From JAIBAC01 sp046331095 (lineage in GTDB: Bacteria; Actinomycetota; Acidimicrobiia; UBA2766): DNA of 64,000 nucleotides. The notes beneath the pieces were generated by a model. It ran no database searches. It saw only the letters and a list, made by a program, of their open reading frames with translations, and was not told the DNA's origin. The stretch lies in NCBI GenBank assembly GCA_046331095.1, contig JAXLRM010000003.1, forward strand, positions 310,001 to 374,000. Reading direction: 5' to 3'. Below are positions 17,205-25,159 of this stretch, one piece after another; position 1 is the first letter of the stretch, and each line of letters begins with the position of its first letter. Both the position numbers and the translations under genes were made by a program.

Positions 17205-18128
17205 TCAGGACTCGACCTGCGAACGGAAGACCGCGGGTTCGACGAACACGAGCCTGCAGACCGGAACAGCCGATCGCACACGCTCCTCGATCACGTCGAT
17301 GGCTTCGGACACCGCCGCGAAGTCGAGGTCGGCATCGAGCTCCACCTTCGCTGCGACGAGCACGTCCTCGGGTCCGAGATGCTGGGTGCGCAGGTGGATC
17401 AACCGGCGCACCGCCGGCGTGGACAGCACTGCAGATTCGATCGCGGCGACGTCGGCTTCGGAGGCGGCCTCGCCGATCAGGAGGCTCTTCATCTCGACGG
17501 CGAGCAGCACCGAGATCACGAGCAGGAGCGCCCCGATCGCGAGGGTGCTGGCTCCGTCCCAGGTCGGGTCACCCGTCGACACCTCGAGGCCGATGCCGAG
17601 CAGAGCGATGATCAAGCCGACCAACGCCCCGAAGTCCTCGAGAAGGACGACGGCGATCTCGGGGCTCTTCGATCCACGCACGAACGCCAACCAGCCCTGT
17701 CCCCGACGTATACCCGCGGACTCGCGCACCGCTGTGCGCATGGAGAAGCCCTCGAGGACCAAGGCGACGCACAGTATGACGACGGCCACCAGCGGCGACT
17801 CGATCGGGTGGGGATGCCTCAGCTTTTCGGTGCCCTCGAACAGGGCGAAAAGGCCGCCAAGGGTGAAGAGCATCATGGAAACCACGAACGACCAGAAATA
17901 GCGCTCGCGTCCGAACCCGAAGGGATGCGCGTGTGTCGCCGCGCGCCGGGCGCGGTGGTCACCGAGGAGCAGAAGACCTTGATTGCCCGTGTCCGCGACC
18001 GAGTGGACACCCTCGGCCAGCATTGCGGACGAACCTGTCACGAAGAATCCGGCGAACTTCGCCACGGCGATGCCGCCGTTCGCGACAAGGGCAGCAATTA
18101 CAGCGCGGCGTGACCCATGGTCCGCCAC
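17205..18128 (-). CDS. Cation diffusion facilitator family metal exporter
   Basis: Proton-coupled exporter of divalent metal ions such as zinc, in the inner membrane. The 307 residues contain about six membrane helices. The metal site in helix 2 reads AEGVHSVADTGNQ (H42 and D46), and a second acidic site is in VVLLEDFGALVG. A C-terminal domain of roughly 90 residues (from about 215) has the alpha-beta pattern of the cytoplasmic CDF dimerisation domain. Start is GTG at 18128, 6 bp after the small charged-protein gene on the same strand. It resembles the SLC30A9-like branch by its histidine-containing loop HAHPFGFGRERYF. Exact metal is unknown. Confidence 0.88.
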   Translation of the reverse strand: MADHGSRRAVIAALVANGGIAVAKFAGFFVTGSSAMLAEGVHSVADTGNQGLLLLGDHRARRAATHAHPFGFGRERYFWSFVVSMMLFTLGGLFALFEGTEKLRHPHPIESPLVAVVILCVALVLEGFSMRTAVRESAGIRRGQGWLAFVRGSKSPEIAVVLLEDFGALVGLIIALLGIGLEVSTGDPTWDGASTLAIGALLLVISVLLAVEMKSLLIGEAASEADVAAIESAVLSTPAVRRLIHLRTQHLGPEDVLVAAKVELDADLDFAAVSEAIDVIEERVRSAVPVCRLVFVEPAVFRSQVES

Positions 18129-18134
18129 TGCGAA

Positions 18135-18554
18135 TCAGGGCTTGGTCCGGCTCCGCTCCTGAGGGATCCCTGCCTTCTTGAGCACCGATGCCGGTACCCC
18201 CATGTCACGCCACACCGAATATGAGATGTTCTTGCGCTGGGAGAAGTCCTTGGCGACCACGACGAAGGCAGCTTCTAGCTCGGTCTCGTCGAGTTCCTGG
18301 TCGCTACTGGCGATTCGCGACTCGAGATCGCGTGCCTTCTGGCGGAGTTCGACCTCCACGAGCGGGTTGTCCTCGGCATCCACCTTGGACTGAAGCTCTT
18401 CGAGCCGCTCCGCCAGTTGAGCCTTGGAGAACCTACGACCGGGGCGGCGCTTGCGCTTGAGGGCCTCGAGGTACCGGCGCACGGCCGTACCTTCCGAGCG
18501 GCCGGCTGCGATCGCAGCCTTGTGGTCATCCGACATGGTGCGCTTCTTGGCCAT
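18135..18554 (-). CDS. Conserved-looking charged helical protein of unknown function
   Basis: 139 residues, not recognised. It begins MAKKRTMSDDHKAAIAAGRSEG, followed by a basic patch (KRKRRPGRRF), a long heptad-like helical region with many Glu, Leu and Lys (about 50-100), and a C-terminal part SYSVWRDMGVPASVLKKAGI that reads like a small helical DNA- or RNA-binding element. The ATG at 18554 follows a GGAG sequence. The frame is open further upstream, but without a ribosome site. It precedes the CDF exporter gene by 6 bp and is probably co-transcribed. Basic N-terminus plus coiled coil would suit a nucleic-acid-associated protein, but this is a guess. Confidence 0.7.
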   Translation of the reverse strand: MAKKRTMSDDHKAAIAAGRSEGTAVRRYLEALKRKRRPGRRFSKAQLAERLEELQSKVDAEDNPLVEVELRQKARDLESRIASSDQELDETELEAAFVVVAKDFSQRKNISYSVWRDMGVPASVLKKAGIPQERSRTKP

Positions 18555-18689
18555 AACACACTCCGAATCTTGCCAAACTCGACTTCGGTGCTGTCGACAC
18601 CAGGGCAACAGCGTCGCACACATTAGCTCCTTGGGCAACAAGATGTGCGATCGCCACTAAGGGCTCGCCTCCGAATAACGTCTGGCAAC

Positions 18690-18698
18690 TTATCCACA
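18690..18698 (+). promoter_or_regulatory. Single consensus DnaA box
   Basis: TTATCCACA matches the DnaA-box consensus exactly, in the 228-bp divergent gap between the charged-protein gene and the USP-like gene. Only one copy is visible and there is no AT-rich region or dnaA/dnaN gene nearby, so this is not an origin. It could be a titration or regulatory site, or chance. Confidence 0.4.
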
Positions 18699-18782
18699 GG
18701 CGCGCCCCAATCGGAAACCACACGGTCATGGCTCCCGAGGGGGGTCCCTCAGCTTCTGGGCCCGAATGCCGATGGACGACTC

Positions 18783-19742
18783 ATGGAGCGTCTTACCGTC
18801 GTCGGCGTCGACGCGTCACCCTCTTCGAGGCTCGCGCTGGCACGCGCGTGCACGCTGGGCGACCGCCTCCTGGTTCTGGTGAGGACAGGGGCACAGGTAC
18901 CTGCCGGCCTGCCCGCCACCAGCCGCGTTCGCCGAGTCCCACGCATCGCCCCCGACGTCGTCTTCGACGTCGCAGCCGAGACCGGCGCGTCCTTCACGGT
19001 CATCTCGGACGCGATGGCGAACCCCGTCGTCGCGTTGCGTCCCGCGATGCTGGCAGCCCGCCGCGGCATCCGGGCACACGGTGGCTCCCATGTCTGCATG
19101 CTCGTAAGTCGTGACGCGGAGCCGCCGGCGGAGGCCGCCCCAACCGGGTGCTACAGGCGCATTCTCGTGGGCGTCGACGCCTCGCCCGGTGCCGCAGTCG
19201 CGGCCCTCGTAGCCGGCCGGATCGCGGCCGACTGCGACGCGCGGCTCGACATCGCCGCCATCGAGCGGCGCCGCGACTCGGCCTTGCGCGACCTCGTCGA
19301 ACGCCTCGCATCGCCAGGATCGACACAGCCGCCCTCGGCCTTTCGCAGTTGCGGCCCCGTCCAAGCCCCGCATCTGCAGACTGCGCTCGACGCGTTGAGC
19401 GCAGCGCCGGTCGACGCCCACGTCGAGTTCCGGGTGGGCGAGCCCGCGGACGTGCTCGTACGCGCCTCCCGCAACGACGACCACGACCTCTTGGTCTCGT
19501 CCACCATCGGGGTGAACGGCCACGGCCGCCAAGGCCACGTGGCCCAGGTGACACGGCGCCTCCTGAGGCTCTCCCGCGTGGACCACCTCGTGGTGTTCGA
19601 CGCATTCACGCTCGGCCTGCGGACCGCGGACTCCTCGGGTGATCTCGTAGCGGACGCCGCGGCGGCACTTGCCGGAGGCACGGACCCGGCGCTGGGCGAG
19701 GCTGCGGCCACCCTCCACGACGAAGACGGCCACCGGCCCTAA
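18783..19742 (+). CDS. Universal stress protein-like, tandem domain
   Basis: 319-residue cytoplasmic protein with two alpha/beta halves. The first begins RLTVVGVDASPSSRLALARA, the second YRRILVGVDASPGAAVAALV, both typical of the USP first strand and nucleotide-binding Asp. The second half ends with STIGVNGHGRQGH, a degenerate form of the Gly-rich ATP-binding segment, and LVVFD as last strand. USP proteins bind ATP/AMP and act in stress or dormancy. Sequence divergence is large, so ligand binding is unsure. It ends 11 bp before livH, suggesting read-through into the transporter operon. A DnaA box lies upstream. Confidence 0.65.
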   Translation: MERLTVVGVDASPSSRLALARACTLGDRLLVLVRTGAQVPAGLPATSRVRRVPRIAPDVVFDVAAETGASFTVISDAMANPVVALRPAMLAARRGIRAHGGSHVCMLVSRDAEPPAEAAPTGCYRRILVGVDASPGAAVAALVAGRIAADCDARLDIAAIERRRDSALRDLVERLASPGSTQPPSAFRSCGPVQAPHLQTALDALSAAPVDAHVEFRVGEPADVLVRASRNDDHDLLVSSTIGVNGHGRQGHVAQVTRRLLRLSRVDHLVVFDAFTLGLRTADSSGDLVADAAAALAGGTDPALGEAAATLHDEDGHRP

Positions 19743-19753
19743 CATCCCCCTCC

Positions 19754-21118
19754 GTGCAGGCCGCACGCCGGTGGAGTCTCCTTGCCGCGATCGTCGCGGC
19801 CACGTTCCTCGTCGTCGCGCGTCCCGCTGCCTCCCAGGACGCCACCGCACCGGTGACGACAGCAGCGGCCACGACCACTACGGCCGCGCCCGGTTCCACG
19901 GCATTGAGCGGTCGGCTCGAACTCGAGGGACATGCCGGATTCGGAGGCGTGCGCATCGAGACGCTTCGGGACGACCGCAGCGTCGGAACCGCGACGACCG
20001 CCGCCGACGGCAGTTGGACGATCCCGCTCCCGGGTCCCGGCCAGTACACGGTCCGCCTCGACGTCTCCACGCTGCCCGAAGGCGTGTACCTGGCCAACCC
20101 CGATGCCGACTCGCTCGATGTCAGCGTCCAGTCGGGCCGCAACCGAGTGGTGCTGTTCCAGATGAGCGAGAACCCCGGTGGCGACGAGACCACCTCCGGG
20201 AACGTCACCGCCGGACAGGTGCTGAACCAAGTCGTCGACGGCCTGCGATTCGGGATCATCATCGCCCTGGCGTCCATGGGTCTGTCGTTGATCTTCGGCG
20301 TGACCGGCCTGATCAACTTCGCACACGGCGAGATCGTCACCTTGGGTGCGTTCGTCGTGTGGATGCTCAACGCGGACTCCCTCCACCTCACCCTCATCGT
20401 GGCGACGGTCGTGGGCATCGTCGTCATGGGTCTCGTCGGCGCGGGGTTCGACCTCGCGATATTCCGCCCCCTGCGACGGCGGCGCCTCTCCAACATCGCG
20501 TTGATCGTGGTCACGATCGGCCTCGGCGAACTGATGCGGAACCTGTTCCAGGTGGTCTTCGGACTCCTTCCCCGCAGCTACGAGACGTACGCGATCCAGC
20601 GGGCAGGCAGCCTCGGGCCGATCACGATGACGCCCCGGGACCTCGGCATCGTGATCGTCGGCGCCCTCGTGCTCGTCGCCACCGCTCTCGTGATCCAGTA
20701 CACCCGCCTCGGCACCGCGATGCGCGCCGTCGCCGACAACAAGAACCTCGCAGCGGCGAGCGGGATCGACACCCAGAAGGTGATCACCAAGACGTGGATC
20801 ATGGGGACGATCCTCGCGACTCTCGGTGGAGTGTTCCTCGGGATGTCACAGAAGGTCCAGTGGGACATGGGGCTCAATCTCCTCCTGTTCATGTTCGCCG
20901 CCGTCGTGGTCGGCGGGCTCGGGACCGCGTACGGCCCGGTGCTCGGCGGGCTCCTACTGGGGATCGTGACCCAGGTGGCCCCCCTCGTCGGCACCGCCAC
21001 CGGGAACGAGTGGTTCCAGGGTGACGAGTTCCGCTTCGAGCTCGCCCTCGCAGCACTGATCCTCACGCTCCTGTTCAGGCCCCAAGGCATACTGGGGCGC
21101 AGGGAAAGGATCGGGTGA
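19754..21118 (+). CDS. livH: Branched-chain amino acid-type ABC permease LivH with N-terminal extracytoplasmic domain
   Basis: Inner-membrane permease subunit of a Liv/HAAT-type ABC importer. The permease part starts near residue 155 (LNQVVDGLRFGIIIALASMG) and has the family motifs GLINFAHGEIVTLGAF and RAVADNKNLAAASGID, with the usual end LFRPQGILGRRE. Ahead of it are a signal-like segment (1-27), a Thr/Ala linker, and an about 90-residue domain (48-140) that looks like a carboxypeptidase-regulatory/SdrD-B-type beta sandwich (GRLELEGHAGFGGVRIETL, ADGSWTIPLPGPGQYTVRLD). LivH proteins are normally about 290-300 aa; this one is 454. Start is GTG at 19754. livM follows 4 bp after the stop. Confidence 0.92.
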   Translation: MQAARRWSLLAAIVAATFLVVARPAASQDATAPVTTAAATTTTAAPGSTALSGRLELEGHAGFGGVRIETLRDDRSVGTATTAADGSWTIPLPGPGQYTVRLDVSTLPEGVYLANPDADSLDVSVQSGRNRVVLFQMSENPGGDETTSGNVTAGQVLNQVVDGLRFGIIIALASMGLSLIFGVTGLINFAHGEIVTLGAFVVWMLNADSLHLTLIVATVVGIVVMGLVGAGFDLAIFRPLRRRRLSNIALIVVTIGLGELMRNLFQVVFGLLPRSYETYAIQRAGSLGPITMTPRDLGIVIVGALVLVATALVIQYTRLGTAMRAVADNKNLAAASGIDTQKVITKTWIMGTILATLGGVFLGMSQKVQWDMGLNLLLFMFAAVVVGGLGTAYGPVLGGLLLGIVTQVAPLVGTATGNEWFQGDEFRFELALAALILTLLFRPQGILGRRERIG

Positions 21119-21122
21119 GCCG

Positions 21123-22118
21123 ATGAACCTCGGGTCGATCCTGCTCGACTCACTCAGGTCGGCGGTGAGCATCAACGCCGCCGTCTACGCACTCGCAGGC
21201 GTCGGGCTCAACCTGCAGTTCGGTTACGGCGGGCTCCTGAACTTCGGCCTGGTCGCGTTCATGCTCGCCGGTGCCTACGGTGTCGGAATCGCAGTCGTCG
21301 AACTCGGCTGGTCGATGTGGATGGGCCTCGCCCTCGGCGTGATGCTCGCCGTCGGCGTCGGGCTCCTCTTCGGGCTTCCGTCGCTGCGCCTCCGCGCCGA
21401 CTACCTCGCGATCGTCACTATCGCCACGGGCGAGATCCTGCGCCTGTTCGTGCGTTCAGGTCCGCTGCAGTCGGAGGTCAACGGCGTCCAGATCGGTGGT
21501 GTGTACGGCTACGACGGCTTCGCGAATGCGTTCTTCTCGGTGAACCCCTACCCCGCCGGCTCTTACGGGTTCGGAGGGTTCAGGTTCAGCGAGAGGGGTA
21601 TCTGGGTCCTGACGGTGGCGTGGGTGCTCGTCGCCGTGTTCAGCTTCGTGGTCTGGTGGTTGATGCGGAGCCCCTGGGGCAGGACACTGCGAGCCGTACG
21701 CGACGACGAGGACGCCGTGCGCAGCCTCGGCAAGAACGTCTTCAACCTCAAGCTGCAGACGCTCGTGCTCGGCGGGGTCATCGCAGCGCTGGCCGGAATG
21801 CTGCAGGCAGTCGACCAGCAGGCGATCCGGCCCGACTACTTCCGCACCGTGGTCACCTTCACCGTCTACACCGCGGTGATCCTGGGCGGGCAGGCGACGA
21901 TCATCGGACCGATCGTGGGGTCGGTGATCCTGTGGTTCCTGATCCAGTTCACCGACGGGCTCCTCAAGTACCTCGTCGACACCGGCTGGCTCAACCTCGC
22001 GTCGGACCAGATCAGCGGGACGCGGTTCGCCCTGGTCGGTTTGGCCCTGGTCCTGCTCGTCGTCTTCAGACCCCAGGGGATAGTGGGCAAGAAGGGGGAG
22101 TCGTTCCTCGATGCCTGA
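21123..22118 (+). CDS. livM: Branched-chain amino acid-type ABC permease LivM
   Basis: Second membrane subunit of the importer, 331 aa, with some eight to ten hydrophobic helices. Family signatures are NLQFGYGGLLNFGLVAFM near residues 30-47, LRADYLAIVTIATGEI near 95, and the cytoplasmic coupling helix RTLRAVRDDEDAVRSLGKN near 190. The end VVFRPQGIVGKKGE matches the usual LivM C-terminus. It starts 4 bp after livH and overlaps livG by 8 bp, so all four genes form one coupled operon. Substrates of this family include Leu/Ile/Val, amides, urea and other small solutes; which one is carried here is not decided by the sequence. Confidence 0.94.
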   Translation: MNLGSILLDSLRSAVSINAAVYALAGVGLNLQFGYGGLLNFGLVAFMLAGAYGVGIAVVELGWSMWMGLALGVMLAVGVGLLFGLPSLRLRADYLAIVTIATGEILRLFVRSGPLQSEVNGVQIGGVYGYDGFANAFFSVNPYPAGSYGFGGFRFSERGIWVLTVAWVLVAVFSFVVWWLMRSPWGRTLRAVRDDEDAVRSLGKNVFNLKLQTLVLGGVIAALAGMLQAVDQQAIRPDYFRTVVTFTVYTAVILGGQATIIGPIVGSVILWFLIQFTDGLLKYLVDTGWLNLASDQISGTRFALVGLALVLLVVFRPQGIVGKKGESFLDA

Positions 22119-23067
22119 ATCACCTACTGCTGCACCGTCGTCGCTCGATGAAGTGGCTGCCGCGGTCGGCGTTGCCAAGCCCGATGCGGTGATCGTCGTC
22201 GACGGGATGCGTCGCAGCTTCGGGGGCCTCGTTGCCGTGGACGTCGACCACCTCGAGATCCAGCGCGGCGTGATCACCTCGCTGATCGGACCGAACGGGG
22301 CCGGCAAGACGACGCTGTTCAACTGCCTGACACGCTTCGACAAGGCCCAGGCGGGGAGGTGGAGCTTCGACGGCATCCCCCTCGAGCGCAAGCTCGCCTA
22401 CCAGGTCCCCCGCTGTGGTCTGGTCCGGACCTTCCAGCTCACCCGCACCCTCGAGCACCTGACCGTCGAGGAGAACCTGTTGCTCGCGGCACCGGGCAAC
22501 CCTGGCGAGCGCATCCTCGGGGCGTTCCTGCCACCGTTGTGGCGTTCGTTCGAACGGGACCGGAAGGCGGCGGTCGACGCCCAACTCGAGCGGTTCCGCC
22601 TCGACCACCTGAGCGACGCCCCCGCCGGCTCACTCTCGGGTGGCCAGCGCAAGCTGCTCGGCATGGCACGGGCGTTGATGACCGATCCGAAGGCGATCCT
22701 GCTCGACGAGCCGATGGCCGGCGTCAACCCGGCGCTGCGCCAGACGCTGTCGGAGCACATCGTCGAGCTGAAGCGTGACGGCCTGACCGTCGTACTGATC
22801 GAGCACGACATGGACGTCGTCATGAACATCAGCGACTGGGTCGTCTGCCTTGCCCAGGGCGCGGTCATCGCCGAGGGCCGCCCCGGCGACATCCTCGCCA
22901 ACGAGGACGTCGTGGACGCGTACCTGGGTGAGCGCCACGGGGAGGCAGCGACGCCCGAACCGGTCGTGGAGGCCAGGGTCGAGCAAGGACCGGCAGCGGC
23001 CGGCGACGGCGACGGCGACGGCGACCACGTCGGCGTCGAGGCAGACGAGGGCGGCGACGATGGCTGA
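22111..23067 (+). CDS. livG: ABC transporter ATP-binding protein LivG
   Basis: ATPase subunit. Walker A GPNGAGKTT (about 63-71), signature LSGGQRKLLG, Walker B ILLDEPMAGVNP and the switch histidine in IEHDMDVV are all intact. The loop between Walker A and signature is long, as in LivG. The protein is longer than usual (318 aa) because of a 30-residue N-terminal extension and an acidic Gly/Asp tail (GDGDGDGD region) at the C-terminus. Overlaps both livM (8 bp) and livF (8 bp). Confidence 0.95.
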   Translation: MPESPTAAPSSLDEVAAAVGVAKPDAVIVVDGMRRSFGGLVAVDVDHLEIQRGVITSLIGPNGAGKTTLFNCLTRFDKAQAGRWSFDGIPLERKLAYQVPRCGLVRTFQLTRTLEHLTVEENLLLAAPGNPGERILGAFLPPLWRSFERDRKAAVDAQLERFRLDHLSDAPAGSLSGGQRKLLGMARALMTDPKAILLDEPMAGVNPALRQTLSEHIVELKRDGLTVVLIEHDMDVVMNISDWVVCLAQGAVIAEGRPGDILANEDVVDAYLGERHGEAATPEPVVEARVEQGPAAAGDGDGDGDHVGVEADEGGDDG

Positions 23068-23791
23068 CCGGGACGTGCTGCTCGAGGCCGTCGAGGTCTA
23101 CGCCGGGTACGTCAAGGGTGTCGACATCCTGCAGGGTTGCTCGCTCGAGCTACACGACGGGGAGCTGGTCGGCATCATCGGACCCAACGGTGCCGGCAAG
23201 TCCACGCTGTTGAAGTCGATGTTCGGGCTCGTGACGGTCCGCGACGGCAGGATCCTCCTGCGCGGCGACGACATCACCTCGAAGGGCGCGCACGAGCTGG
23301 TCGCCCTCGGGGTGGGCTACGTCCCGCAGGTCGCGAACGTGTTCCCGAGCCTCACGATCGAGGACAACCTGCGCATGGGCCTGTACCTGCGCCCGCGGGC
23401 GTGGCACGAGAGTTTCGGTCGGGTCGCGGAACTCTTCCCGCTGCTCGCCGAGCGTCGTGGCCAGCGGGCGGGTTCGCTCTCGGGTGGGGAACGCCAGCTC
23501 GTGGCGATGGCGCGGGCGCTGATGATGGACCCGCAGGTTCTCCTGCTCGACGAGCCCTCGGCGGGCTTGTCGCCGGCGAAGATGGACGAGGTCTTCGGGC
23601 GCATAGCCGAGATCAACGGCGCCGGGGTGTCGATCGTGATCGTCGAGCAGAACGCGCGTCGCTGCCTCCAGATCTGCGACCGCGCCTACGTGCTCGACCA
23701 GGGCCGCAACGCCTACACCGGTGCGGGCCACGACCTCCTCCACGATCCCAAGGTCATCGAGCTCTACCTCGGCACCCTCGCCGTCCCCTGA
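23060..23791 (+). CDS. livF: ABC transporter ATP-binding protein LivF
   Basis: Second ATPase subunit, 243 aa. Walker A GPNGAGKSTLLK (about 37-48), signature LSGGERQLVAMARAL, Walker B LLLDEPSAGLSP and the switch residue in IVEQNARR are present; the Q/N-type switch (IVEQN) is the LivF hallmark. The ATG at 23060 overlaps the end of livG by 8 bp, which decides the start against longer alternatives. Its stop lies 18 bp before the first palindromic repeat of cluster B. Confidence 0.95.
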   Translation: MADRDVLLEAVEVYAGYVKGVDILQGCSLELHDGELVGIIGPNGAGKSTLLKSMFGLVTVRDGRILLRGDDITSKGAHELVALGVGYVPQVANVFPSLTIEDNLRMGLYLRPRAWHESFGRVAELFPLLAERRGQRAGSLSGGERQLVAMARALMMDPQVLLLDEPSAGLSPAKMDEVFGRIAEINGAGVSIVIVEQNARRCLQICDRAYVLDQGRNAYTGAGHDLLHDPKVIELYLGTLAVP

Positions 23792-23809
23792 CCCGACCGA
23801 ACCCAGACC

Positions 23810-23982
23810 GACGTGGGGACGCAAAACGGGTCCACAACCCACCTCACGTCCCCACGTCCCAGACCCCCACCGACGTGGGGACGCAAAACGGGTCCACAAC
23901 CCACCTCACGTCCCCACGTCCTCAGCCCACACCGACGTGGGGACGCAAGACGGGTCCACAACCCACCTCACGTCCCCACGTC
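23810..23982. repeat. Palindromic repeat cluster B: three 49-bp copies
   Basis: Copies at 23810-23858, 23872-23920 and 23934-23982, each with the same 12-bp terminal inverted repeat as cluster A and spaced by 13 bp. Copies 1 and 2 are identical; copy 3 differs by one base in the loop (AAGAC for AAAAC). The loop starts CAAAACGGG here, against TGAAACGGG in cluster A and CGAAGCGGG in cluster C, while GGGTCCACAACCC is invariant. The cluster follows livF and precedes the DUF559 gene. The remaining 113 bp up to that gene show no other structure. Confidence 0.92.
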
Positions 23983-24095
23983 CTCAGCCCAGAGCCGCGA
24001 GGGCGGGGGCGGAACTTGATGTCACTGGCGCCGACGATGATGGGGGCTCGGCTTCCCCGAGGTGCTTCCCCGCGACAGACACAGGGGGCAACCCG

Positions 24096-25049
24096 ATGCT
24101 GTTCGATCATCCGGAAGTGGCGCCTATCGCTCGTCGTCAAGCTGGCGTCGCCGCAAACAGACAGATCCACGCTGCGGGGGTGTCGGTGCACGAACTGCGC
24201 AGCGCCCGCGCTCGAGGCGAGATCTACGAGGTGCAGCCCGGGGTGTCGGCTGCATCGTGGACACCGAGGACCACCGAGCTCGAGAGGTTCGCAGCCGTCC
24301 TTGCGGCCGGTGAGGACGCGGCCCTCGCCTCGCTTTCCGCACTCGCCGTCTACGGCGCCAGGGCCGAGCCCGAACGCGTCCACATCTGCGTCGCGCACGG
24401 ACGCAAGCCTCGTCTCTTCGACGTCGTCGTGCACCGCAGCCGTGTCTGGTCGCCTGGGGACATCCGTACGATCGGTGGCCTCGACGTCACCGATCCCGTG
24501 CGAACTGCCTTCGACGCAGCCGAGATCCTCCGGCCGCGTTCGCTCCGAGGCGCAGTCGAGAAGATGGTGATCGACGGCCACGTCACCGGCGCCGATATCG
24601 CCGGAGAGCTCAGGCGCATGCACGGCCGCCACGGACTCAAGCGGATTCGGCCGATCCTCGAGTTCATGCCACCGGAGCTTGCGGCCTTCGACAGCAAGTT
24701 GGAAGCCGACTTCCTGCACCTCGTCGAAGACGCCTTCCTACCGCGTCCGGAACATCACGTGCAGATCCTCACCGCAAGTCGCGAGTACGAGGTCGACTTC
24801 CTGTGGCGATCTCCCGCTCTGGTCGTGGAGGTCGACGGCCCTCACCACTTCGTCCCGGAGCAACGCCGGTTCGACAGCAGAAGGGACGCGGCCCTCGCGG
24901 CAGCCGGTTGGCCGGTGCACCGCTTCCTCGACACCGAGATCCGTCGGGACCCCGAGTACGTGAAGTCGACACTCCGCAGGCTGCTGAGGACACCCGACGT
25001 GGGGACGCGAAGCGGGTCCACAACCCCTCTCACGTCCCCACGTCCGTAG
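24096..25049 (+). CDS. AbiEi-like N-terminal domain fused to DUF559 (Vsr-like) nuclease domain
   Basis: 317 aa. The N-terminal half (IARRQAGVAANRQIHAAGVS onward, ending near DVTDPVRTAFDAAEIL) resembles the winged-helix plus AbiEi-type region common in actinobacterial proteins. The C-terminal part, roughly 205-300, is a DUF559/PD-(D/E)XK domain: YEVDFLWR, ALVVEVDGPHHF, then RRFDSRRDAALAAAGWPVHRF. D, E and the acidic-Asp pair expected of the nuclease core are present. Function is unknown; Vsr-like folds cut DNA. The reading frame runs into repeat cluster C, so the last 18 residues (TPDVGTRSG...) are encoded by repeat sequence. The ATG is preceded by AGGGGG. It interrupts the liv genes between livF and livK and is bracketed by repeat clusters B and C. 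Confidence 0.78.
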   Translation: MLFDHPEVAPIARRQAGVAANRQIHAAGVSVHELRSARARGEIYEVQPGVSAASWTPRTTELERFAAVLAAGEDAALASLSALAVYGARAEPERVHICVAHGRKPRLFDVVVHRSRVWSPGDIRTIGGLDVTDPVRTAFDAAEILRPRSLRGAVEKMVIDGHVTGADIAGELRRMHGRHGLKRIRPILEFMPPELAAFDSKLEADFLHLVEDAFLPRPEHHVQILTASREYEVDFLWRSPALVVEVDGPHHFVPEQRRFDSRRDAALAAAGWPVHRFLDTEIRRDPEYVKSTLRRLLRTPDVGTRSGSTTPLTSPRP

Positions 25050-25130
25050 GACACCCGACGTGGGGACGCGAAGCGGGTCCACAACCCCTCTCACGTCCCC
25101 ACGTCCGTAGGACACCCGACGTGTGTGTCC
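24996..25130. repeat. Palindromic repeat cluster C: two 49-bp copies plus a decayed third
   Basis: Identical copies at 24996-25044 and 25057-25105 with a 12-bp spacer, followed by a decayed start at about 25118-25130 (GACGTGTGTGTCC). The 12-bp terminal stems equal those of clusters A and B; the loop has its own variant (CGAAGCGGG and CCCCTCTCA). The first copy overlaps the 3' end of the DUF559 gene, and the cluster separates it from the convergent livK gene. Confidence 0.92.
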
Positions 25131-25139
25131 GGGACCCGG

Positions 25140-25159
25140 CTAGTTGCGGCTAGTTGCGG
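25140..25159. repeat. 10-bp tandem duplication at the livK stop
   Basis: CTAGTTGCGG occurs twice head to tail, the second copy carrying the complement of the livK TAG stop. It looks like a small recent duplication just past the coding end, next to repeat cluster C. Confidence 0.7.

Noticed and set aside
18690..18698. Replication origin
   Set aside because: Only one DnaA box, no dnaA/dnaN/parAB genes and no AT-rich segment.
23721..24095. Open frames reading through the palindromic repeats (products rich in TSPRP and VGTQNGSTTH)
   Set aside because: They are by-products of repeat sequence without ribosome sites; only the annotated genes that end in repeats were kept.
23810..25105. Repeat clusters as a CRISPR array
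   Set aside because: The repeats are long palindromes, the spacers are only 12-13 bp and similar to each other, and there are no cas genes.
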